From Nocardia iowensis (lineage in GTDB: Bacteria; Actinomycetota; Actinomycetes; Mycobacteriales; Mycobacteriaceae), in the NCBI RefSeq assembly GCF_019222765.1, contig NZ_CP078145.1, forward strand, positions 2,542,001-2,606,000: a stretch of DNA of 64,000 nucleotides, written 5' to 3'. The position numbers were made by a program, and so were the translations under genes. Of the stretch, positions 57,596-64,000 are shown piece after piece (positions within the stretch are counted from its first letter, which is position 1; every line of letters begins with the position of its first letter). The notes beneath the pieces were generated by a model. That model was not told the DNA's origin. It ran no database searches and was given only the letters and a program-made list of their open reading frames with translations.

Positions 57596-59353
57596 TCAGT
57601 TCGAGCGCAGGCTGCGTTCGCGGTCGGCGCCCATGCCGAGCCGCTCGGGTGCGTGCATCCGCACGAAGACGCGGCCCACCCGTCGGGCTCCAGGACCGGG
57701 GGTCACCTTGCTGACCAGCATCATCGCGGCGAACGCGAGCGGGACGCTGATCGCCGCCGGATAGCCGAGCAGTGCGGCGGGCCACCCGCCCGCCACCTCG
57801 TCGGAGAGCCCCCCGGCCACCGACACCACCGTCGCTCCGCCGGACGCCAGCCCGCCCGCGATCAGTCCGGCCGCCGCGCCCGCCGCGGTGAGTCCGCGCC
57901 ACCAGATGCCGAGCACCAGCAGCGGGCACAGAGTCGAGGCGGCCACCGAAAACGCAAGACCGACGGTGCGGGACAGATCCAGCGACGCCACCGTGAGCGA
58001 AAGGGCAAGCGGCACACCACCCGCGACCACGGCCGCCGCCCGGAAGTCGCGAATCCGGCCGCGCAGCATGTCGGTACTCAGCACGCCCGCGATGCTCACC
58101 AGCAAGCCCGACGAGGTGGACAGGAACGCCGCGATCGCGCCGGCCGCCACCAACGCGGCCAGTAACTGCCCTGGTAGTCCGCCCACCACCGAGCCGGGCA
58201 TCAGCACCACCGCCGCGTCGGAGATGCCGGTGATCAGCAACTGCGGCACATACAGTCGCGCGAAGACGCCAAGCAGCACCGGGAACAGGTAGAACAACCC
58301 GACCAGCCCGATCACCGCCACCGCTGTCGCCCGCGCGGCCCGGCCATCCGGATTCGTATAGAAACGCACCAGCACATGCGGCAAGCCCATGGTGCCGAGG
58401 AACGTCGCGATGATCAGCGAATACACCTGATAGGTCGGGTGTGCCCCGCCGAAGCCACCGCCAGGTTCCAGCCAGCCGGCGCCGTCCGCGGGCGCACCGG
58501 CCACCACCGGTACCGCGGCACCGGCCTCCAGCACCAGCTCGGTGCCCGCCGACAGTTCGTGTGCACCCGGGGTCAGTAGCGTCTGCCCGGCCACCGGGCG
58601 GTCGTCGAGCTTTCCGTCGATCGAAACCTGTTGTGTCGCAGCGACCTGCACCACTACATCGGTGCGGACATCCACTACGGTGCGCTCGGTGACCACCGGG
58701 GGAGCGGGCGCGCCGAGTGCCCGGTCCTCGGTGAGGAAATGGCCGAGTAGCACCAGTGCGGGAATAGCCACCGCCGTCAACTTCAGCCAGTACTGGAACG
58801 CCTGCACCAGCGTGATCGACCGCATGCCGCCACCGGCCACATTCGCGATCACGATGGTGCCCACCGCCACCGCGCCCACCCAATCGGGCACGCCCAGCAA
58901 TGTACGCAACGTCAATCCCGCACCTTGGAACTGCGGAATCAGATACACCGCACACACCAGCACCACCACGGTCGCGGCCAGCCTGCGCAATCGCACCGAG
59001 CCCAAACGGAATTCGGCGAAGTCGGGCACCGTATAGGCGCCGGACCGTCGCAGCGGCGCCGCCACGAACAACAGCAGCGACAGGTATCCCGCGGTGAAAC
59101 CCACCGGATACCACAGCGCATCCGCACCGTACTTCGCGATCAACCCGGCGACACCGAGAAAGGAAGCGGCCGAGAGGTATTCACCGGAGATCGCCGCGGC
59201 ATTCCACCCGGACCTGACACTGCGCGAGGCGACGAGAAAATCGGATGTGGTGCGGGCCAACCGCACTCCATAGGCACCGATCGCCACGGTGGCCAGGGCC
59301 GCGAACAACAGCGCGAAAACCGTCAACAGCGGCACTGACCCCGCGGTCACCAC
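57596..59353 (-). CDS. Second SSS-family symporter (ActP-like) with large insertion
   Basis: A 585-residue sodium:solute symporter paralogous to the one at 55438: WNAAAISGEYLSAASFLGVAG and LGTMGLPHVLVRFYTNP match it. An insertion of about 100 residues (from LTEDRALGAPAP to GFGGAHP) between helices is absent from the first symporter and should lie outside the membrane. The substrate is inferred to be a carboxylate. The GTG start follows AGGGGG. It is downstream of a two-component system, not of a DUF485 gene. Confidence 0.88.
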   Translation of the reverse strand: MVTAGSVPLLTVFALLFAALATVAIGAYGVRLARTTSDFLVASRSVRSGWNAAAISGEYLSAASFLGVAGLIAKYGADALWYPVGFTAGYLSLLLFVAAPLRRSGAYTVPDFAEFRLGSVRLRRLAATVVVLVCAVYLIPQFQGAGLTLRTLLGVPDWVGAVAVGTIVIANVAGGGMRSITLVQAFQYWLKLTAVAIPALVLLGHFLTEDRALGAPAPPVVTERTVVDVRTDVVVQVAATQQVSIDGKLDDRPVAGQTLLTPGAHELSAGTELVLEAGAAVPVVAGAPADGAGWLEPGGGFGGAHPTYQVYSLIIATFLGTMGLPHVLVRFYTNPDGRAARATAVAVIGLVGLFYLFPVLLGVFARLYVPQLLITGISDAAVVLMPGSVVGGLPGQLLAALVAAGAIAAFLSTSSGLLVSIAGVLSTDMLRGRIRDFRAAAVVAGGVPLALSLTVASLDLSRTVGLAFSVAASTLCPLLVLGIWWRGLTAAGAAAGLIAGGLASGGATVVSVAGGLSDEVAGGWPAALLGYPAAISVPLAFAAMMLVSKVTPGPGARRVGRVFVRMHAPERLGMGADRERSLRSN

Positions 59354-59524
59354 ACACCCCCTAGCGATGCTTCCCAGCGCCCGCTAGGCGCGCACCTTCG
59401 CGTGCCGCGCACCGTTTGGCCCGCTGCGCACGAAACAGCTAGCGAACCTTTGCGTGGCAAGCGGAAACAGGCGCGGCGAGCGATGCCGGGGGTGGGCGGC
59501 GGGGCAGCGGTGCGGGGGTGCACG

Positions 59525-59893
59525 TCAGTCCTCGGCCAAATCGAGGAAGTCTTGCTCGTTGCGTTCGGCCAGGCGCACATACAACCGGCCGACCAGGTAC
59601 AGCAGCGGGTACACCGCGACGCCGAGCAGCAGCCACGGTAGGCGCAGGCCGAACACGACCACCGAGCCCACCGAGCCGATCCCGAAAAGGACCGGCAGCG
59701 AGCACAATACGACGACGGTGATCAAGCCCAGTCGCAGCGCGAGTCCGAGCTGGGCGCGGATCAAGCCACCGATCAATGCCTCGCCGATCTCGGTTTGCTC
59801 CGCGACCTCCACCCGCGTGCGCACTCGTCGCGCACCGCGCCGTTCCGACAGCACCACGCGCTGCCGGACGGGTCGGTGCTGTGGTCCGGTCAC
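59525..59893 (-). CDS. Small two-helix membrane protein, symporter-associated
   Basis: A 122-residue protein with two hydrophobic helices (about 50-72 and 78-100) and polar ends, shaped like a DUF485 protein although the sequence does not obviously match it. GTG 59893 overlaps the LytTR regulator stop (GTGA); GTG 59905 is an alternative. It could be the accessory subunit of the second symporter, which starts 171 bp downstream. Confidence 0.75.
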   Translation of the reverse strand: MTGPQHRPVRQRVVLSERRGARRVRTRVEVAEQTEIGEALIGGLIRAQLGLALRLGLITVVVLCSLPVLFGIGSVGSVVVFGLRLPWLLLGVAVYPLLYLVGRLYVRLAERNEQDFLDLAED

Positions 59894-60687
59894 TGGCCGG
59901 TCCACTGTTGCCGAGGCCCGTGCACCAGGCGCTGTTTCAGCTCACGCACCTGTCTGCGGCTCACCGGCAACTCCACCGCCGCGGCATTGCCGTCGGCGCG
60001 CAGGCAGACCACCGTCCCGGTGCCGACCGTGCGCAGGCCGGTCACCATCCGCAGCGCCACCAGGTACGACCGATGTACCCGCAGGAATCCCGCATCCTCC
60101 CACCGGGACTCCAACGCGGACAACGGAATCCGCACCAGATGCGACCCACCGCTGGTGTGCAGCCTGGCGTAGTCGCCATCCGCCTCCACCCAGCTCACGC
60201 TCGATCGCGGCACCAGCGTGGTCACTCCGCCGAGCTCGACGGGGATCACCTCACTCGGGTCGGCGCGCGGTCCGTCGGCGACCGGTGCCGGTGTGCCGCG
60301 GGTGGCGGCGATCCGGCGCACCGCCTCGGCCAGCCGCGCCTCCCGCAACGGCTTCAGCAGATAGTCCACCGCACCGAGATCGAAGGCCGATACCGCCCGA
60401 TCGTCGTGTGCGGTCACGAAAACCACCGCGGGCGGATTCGCGAACTCCGACAGGATGCCGGCCAGCTCCATGCCGTCCAGCCCGGGCATATTGATATCCA
60501 GGAACACCGCGTCGACCGGATGGGCGCGTAACACCCGCAGCGCGGTGGTCGCGTCCGCCGCTTCGTGGATCTCGCCCACACCAGGCTGCGCGCGCAACAG
60601 ATACACCAGCTCGTCCAGAGCGGGCTTCTCGTCGTCGACGGCCAGCACCCGCAAGGTGTCGGCCCCTTTCTCAGTGTCCCGGGTCAC
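59890..60687 (-). CDS. LytTR family response regulator
   Basis: A 265-residue regulator with a receiver domain (phosphoacceptor D64 in FLDINMPG, switch lysine in YLLKPLRE) and a C-terminal LytTR DNA-binding domain (PRSSVSWVEADGDYARLHT ... GFLRVHRSYLVAL). GTG 60687 has GGAG 6 nt upstream. Its kinase is encoded just before it. LytTR regulators usually bind direct repeats upstream of a transporter gene, here probably the symporter at 59353. Confidence 0.93.
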   Translation of the reverse strand: MTRDTEKGADTLRVLAVDDEKPALDELVYLLRAQPGVGEIHEAADATTALRVLRAHPVDAVFLDINMPGLDGMELAGILSEFANPPAVVFVTAHDDRAVSAFDLGAVDYLLKPLREARLAEAVRRIAATRGTPAPVADGPRADPSEVIPVELGGVTTLVPRSSVSWVEADGDYARLHTSGGSHLVRIPLSALESRWEDAGFLRVHRSYLVALRMVTGLRTVGTGTVVCLRADGNAAAVELPVSRRQVRELKQRLVHGPRQQWTGQ

Positions 60688-60755
60688 AACCGCTCCATCG
60701 TAAGCAGTCGGGCGCTGGTTGCCGCAGCCATGTGCCACTCACGACTCCGCCTCGG

Positions 60756-61976
60756 TTATGCCTGGATGCCCGCGCGGAACTTGGGGACACGGAGGGAGAC
60801 CTTGGTGCCTGCGCCGGGGGCGGTTTCGACGATTAGGCCGTAGTCGTTGCCGAAGGCGGCGCGCAGGCGGTCGTCGACATTGGCCAGGCCGACGTGCGCG
60901 GATTCGCCGGAACTCGCGGGGCCGCTGCCGGTTTCGACGGCGTCGAGGGCGCCGGAGCGGAGCAGTTCGGGGTCCATGCCGACGCCGTCGTCTTCGACGC
61001 TGATCAGGCAGTCGATGCCCGCATCGGCGGCGGTGATGCTCACCGTGCCGCCGCGGGTGGCGCCTGCCAGACCGTGCCGGACCGCGTTCTCCACCAGCGG
61101 TTGCAGGGCGAGGAAGGGCAGGACGACGCCGAGGACCTCGGGCGCGATTTGCAGGCGGACGTCGAGGGCGTCGCCGAAGCGGGCGCGTTCGAGCGCGAGA
61201 TAGCGCTCGATATTGCGCAATTCGTCGGCCAGCACGGTGAATTCGCCCGCCGCCCGGAACGAGTAGCGGGTGAAGTCGGCGAATTCGAGGATCAGTTCGC
61301 GGGCTCGATCCGGGTCGGTACGCACGAACGAGGCGATGGTATTGAGCGCGTTGTAGATGAAGTGCGGGCTGATCTGCGCCCGCAATGCCCGCACCTCGGC
61401 CCGATCGAGCCGGGCCCGGGAGGCATCCAGTTCGGCCAATTCGAGCTGGCCGCAGGCATACCGGGCCACCTCGGCCACCGCGCCGAGCCAACCCGGCCCC
61501 GGCTGACCGGTGGTGACCACGCCGATCGCCCCGGCCACCCCATTGCTTTCGATCAGCAGCGGTTGCGCGATGAGGGTCCGCCCCGCGTGCTCGCCACTGC
61601 CCGGCCCGGCGACCAGCACCGGCCGCTCACCGGCGACGGCGCGCTTGGCCGCCTCGGTGAAGTGCTCGGCGAGTTCGGCGTGCGGGCCGTCCCAGGCGAG
61701 CAGCGTGCCGTCCGGATCGGCGACGCCGAGCGCCTCGGCTCCGGTGAGCGCCCGCAGGTGCGGGGCAGCTTCCTGCGCCGACTGGTCGGTGAGCCCGCGC
61801 CGCAACGGAATCGCTGCCAGCGACGCGGTGTGCAGCGCCGAATGCACCGCCCGCTCGGCCGGTGTGGTCACCACCCGGCGGGTCCGCGGCCAGATCACCA
61901 AGGCCCCGGCGATCAATGCCGCCGAGACGACGAGGGCGACCACCGTCGTCGTCATCGCGGACCCGAAAACCGGCAC
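60756..61976 (-). CDS. LytS/BtsS-type sensor histidine kinase
   Basis: A 406-residue kinase with one N-terminal membrane helix ([20 protein letters not shown]), a GAF-like sensor region (about 60-165) and a His_kinase/HATPase pair. The phosphorylated histidine is H205 in [23 protein letters not shown] and EDDGVGM are the N and G1 boxes. Unlike LytS it lacks the multi-pass 5TM domain, so sensing is probably cytoplasmic. Start GTG 61976 or ATG 61955. Confidence 0.92.
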   Translation of the reverse strand: MPVFGSAMTTTVVALVVSAALIAGALVIWPRTRRVVTTPAERAVHSALHTASLAAIPLRRGLTDQSAQEAAPHLRALTGAEALGVADPDGTLLAWDGPHAELAEHFTEAAKRAVAGERPVLVAGPGSGEHAGRTLIAQPLLIESNGVAGAIGVVTTGQPGPGWLGAVAEVARYACGQLELAELDASRARLDRAEVRALRAQISPHFIYNALNTIASFVRTDPDRARELILEFADFTRYSFRAAGEFTVLADELRNIERYLALERARFGDALDVRLQIAPEVLGVVLPFLALQPLVENAVRHGLAGATRGGTVSITAADAGIDCLISVEDDGVGMDPELLRSGALDAVETGSGPASSGESAHVGLANVDDRLRAAFGNDYGLIVETAPGAGTKVSLRVPKFRAGIQA

Positions 61977-62140
61977 ACCGGGAGTGCGTTCATCCGCCGA
62001 TTATCGCGTCCGAGGGTCGTGCCGCCGCGGATTCTCGCCTGATGGGCGCTGCCGGACGGAGCGCGTACCCAGATCGGGCGCTGCCGGACGTCAGTCCGTC
62101 CATAGGCCGCGCATGGCCGGAGCGGATGCGGAGGTACGCC

Positions 62141-62590
62141 TTATCCCTCGTAGCGGTCGACCCGGAACTCGGCCGAGCCCGGTTCCGGGATGTGTGGGGC
62201 GCCGACGGTCAACGTGGCGGTGAACCGGCCGATGCCCGGGCGGAACAGTGCGGAACGGCCGCTGTTGCTCCAATATCCGGGGCCCTGCGCGGTGACCGTG
62301 AACGTGCCTGTCGCACCGGTTTCTACGTTTCGCCAGTTCAGCGTGAGCGGCAGGCTGCAGCCGCCGACGCCGTACATGGTGGTCGCCACGGTGAATGCCG
62401 CGTGCTCCGGATAGGCGTTGCTGACGACCGAGGAGCTGACCTGCGCGACGCAGAGCCCCTGGGTCAGCGAGTAGACACTTTCGAACGGGTCGACGATCTG
62501 GGCCGCGGCCGGAGCCGCGGTGGCGACCATGGCCGCCACGGCGACGGCGGGTACGGCGGGGATGGCGAACAGTGCTCTGAGCGAATTCAT
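62141..62590 (-). CDS. Secreted protein of unknown function
   Basis: A 149-residue protein with a classical signal peptide ending near APAAAQ (about residue 34). The mature domain is beta-rich with two cysteines (GLCVAQ, GGCSLP) that could form a disulfide, and [14 protein letters not shown]; it looks like a small Ig-like or beta-sandwich module. I do not recognise a family. ATG 62590 follows GAGG with 6 nt spacing. Confidence 0.75.
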   Translation of the reverse strand: MNSLRALFAIPAVPAVAVAAMVATAAPAAAQIVDPFESVYSLTQGLCVAQVSSSVVSNAYPEHAAFTVATTMYGVGGCSLPLTLNWRNVETGATGTFTVTAQGPGYWSNSGRSALFRPGIGRFTATLTVGAPHIPEPGSAEFRVDRYEG

Positions 62591-62986
62591 CAATACCTCG
62601 GCAGGTTTGGGAACACTCGTCTGTCGTATGCCTGTGACTATGCTCCTTTTCGAGCGCTGATACCCCCGATTCGCCCCTTCGATTCAGCGGAATCACCTAC
62701 CTGCCCGCAGCCGGTCCTCGCGGCTGCCGCTTGCTCCCGGCTCGGAGGGCGGAGCGCTCGACAACGATTGGTCCGCGCCGAAATTCGTCCAGCGGGGAAA
62801 CCGGGACCCGCCTCTACTAGCGGAATTCGGACGCAAGTACGGTGGGTCGCGAGACGCGCCGGTGATCTTTGCCACCGACACGCCGAACACCAGCGATGGC
62901 GCAGCGCGCCTGTCCGAACCAGTCGGTGGGGACCCCTAGAATCGGTCCAGCCAACCCCCGTCGAGACCTTGGGAGGAAGGACCGTC
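62591..62986. other. Divergent intergenic region upstream of dnaE1
   Basis: About 396 bp between the secreted protein gene and dnaE1. I see no gene, tRNA or convincing promoter pair. GGGAGGAAGG at 62971-62980 is the dnaE1 ribosome site. Confidence 0.5.
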
Positions 62987-64000
62987 TTGGCCGCCTCGTC
63001 CGGATCGTTCGTTCACCTGCACAACCACACCGAATACTCCATGCTCGACGGTGCGGCTAAGATTTCGCCCCTGTTCGCCGAGGCGAAACGGCTGGGGATG
63101 AACGCGGTGGGGATGACCGACCACGGCAATATGTACGGCGCCTCCGAGTTCTACAACTCGGCGAAGAAGGCGGACATCAAGCCGATCATCGGCATCGAGG
63201 CCTACATCGCGCCCGCCTCCCGGTTCGACACCAAGCGCGTGCTGTGGGGTGACCCGAGCCAGAAGGGCGACGACGTCTCCGGCTCCGGCGCCTACACCCA
63301 CATGACCATGGTCGCCGAGAACGCGACCGGGCTGCGCAACCTGTTCAAGCTGTCGTCGCTGGCGTCACTGGAGGGTCAGCTCGGCAAGTGGGCGCGGATG
63401 GACGAGGAGATCATCGCCCAGTACGCCGAGGGCATCATCGCCACCACCGGCTGCCCGTCGGGTGAGGTACAGACCCGGTTGCGCCTCGGTCATGATCGCG
63501 AGGCACTGGAGGCCGCGGCCAAGTGGCAGGAGATCTTCGGGAAGGAAAACTTCTTCCTGGAGATCATGGACCACGGGCTGTCCATCGAACGCCGGGTCCG
63601 TGAGGGACTGCTGGAGATCGGCAAGAAGCTCGGCATCCCGCCGATCGCGACGAACGACTGCCACTACGTCACCAAGGACCAGTCGACCAATCACGAAGCG
63701 CTGCTGTGTATTCAGACCGGCAAGACGCTCAGCGACCCGACCCGCTTCAAGTTCGACGGTGACGGCTACTACCTCAAGTCGGCCGAGGAGATGCGCGCGA
63801 TCTGGGACGCCGAAGTGCCCGGCGCCTGCGACAACACCGTGGCCATCGGTGAACGCGTGCAGTCCTACGACGATGTGTGGGCGTTCCGCGACCGGATGCC
63901 GGTGTTCCCGGTGCCAGCGGGCGAGGACCAGAATTCGTTCCTGCGCAAGGAAGTCGAGCGCGGTCTCGCGCGCCGCTTCCCGGCCGGGGTGCCCGACGAG
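62987..64000 (+). CDS. dnaE1: DNA polymerase III alpha subunit DnaE1 (3' end outside window)
   Basis: The frame starts with TTG 62987, 6 nt after GGGAGGAAGG, and stays open for 338 codons to the right edge. The N-terminus [17 protein letters not shown] begins the PHP domain, the metal-dependent proofreading nuclease in mycobacterial DnaE1; [19 protein letters not shown] and ATNDCHYV provide its histidine and aspartate ligands. It is the replicative polymerase. The TTG start is unusual for so essential a gene but is the only one at the family N-terminus. Confidence 0.95.
   Translation, partial: MAASSGSFVHLHNHTEYSMLDGAAKISPLFAEAKRLGMNAVGMTDHGNMYGASEFYNSAKKADIKPIIGIEAYIAPASRFDTKRVLWGDPSQKGDDVSGSGAYTHMTMVAENATGLRNLFKLSSLASLEGQLGKWARMDEEIIAQYAEGIIATTGCPSGEVQTRLRLGHDREALEAAAKWQEIFGKENFFLEIMDHGLSIERRVREGLLEIGKKLGIPPIATNDCHYVTKDQSTNHEALLCIQTGKTLSDPTRFKFDGDGYYLKSAEEMRAIWDAEVPGACDNTVAIGERVQSYDDVWAFRDRMPVFPVPAGEDQNSFLRKEVERGLARRFPAGVPDE

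Noticed and set aside
59400..59470. RamB-like site (TTTGC...GCAA) upstream of the second symporter
   Set aside because: Only 4 bp of each arm match, too weak to separate from chance.

Overview
The window is high-GC actinobacterial DNA, most likely from Nocardia or a close Corynebacteriales relative. The markers are a meso-diaminopimelate type MurE, Wag31/DivIVA, SepF, an Emb-type arabinosyltransferase of mycolic-acid bacteria, an ileS T-box of the actinobacterial translational type (that of Nocardia farcinica has been studied structurally), a CtpE-type calcium ATPase and many GTG/TTG starts. I see no rRNA, tRNA, insertion sequence, prophage or CRISPR array.

Region 1 (1-23.2 kb) is the division and cell wall (dcw) cluster. 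After a truncated GNAT gene, a HEPN-like gene and a DUF3040 gene come mraZ, rsmH, ftsL, pbpB, murE, murF, mraY, murD, ftsW, murG, murC, ftsQ, ftsZ, pgeF, yggS, sepF, yggT, wag31 and a small membrane gene, all on the + strand. Many junctions are ATGA/GTGA overlaps. The mraZ promoter lies inside MraZ-type TGGGN boxes. Two junctions, murF-mraY and upstream of sepF, each carry two tandem 80-bp units. Each unit encodes a 27-codon peptide beginning M(S/R)ERS whose stop overlaps the next start codon. This is the most unusual feature of the window.

Region 2 (23.2-44.6 kb) holds T-box-controlled ileS, an NTF2-like gene divergent from a TetR regulator, an NlpC/P60 hydrolase downstream of a perfect CRP-type site, galU, dinB (preceded by a coupled small ORF), an MTB12-like lipoprotein, a lone arabinosyltransferase, rarD, ctpE, a PhzF-like isomerase, a membrane protein-rluD-lspA operon, two lipoproteins and a VOC protein. 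The order ileS-dinB-lspA/rluD-dnaE recalls the Rv1536-Rv1547 segment of Mycobacterium tuberculosis, where the dcw cluster is far away.

Region 3 (44.6-53.4 kb) is accessory: a Tat-type Rieske lipoprotein, a Cmx-like chloramphenicol exporter with a candidate leader peptide and hairpin, a large SARP/NB-ARC regulator divergent from a hydrolase-flavin reductase pair, a vapBC toxin-antitoxin pair whose promoter sits in a perfect 15-bp inverted repeat, and a secreted esterase.

Region 4 (53.4-64 kb) is a monocarboxylate locus on the - strand: a DUF485 gene, an acetate/monocarboxylate symporter and acs, next to a LytS/LytTR two-component system, a small membrane protein and a second symporter. A secreted protein follows, and the window ends inside dnaE1. 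Function calls are from sequence reading alone; family similarities are from memory and were not searched.
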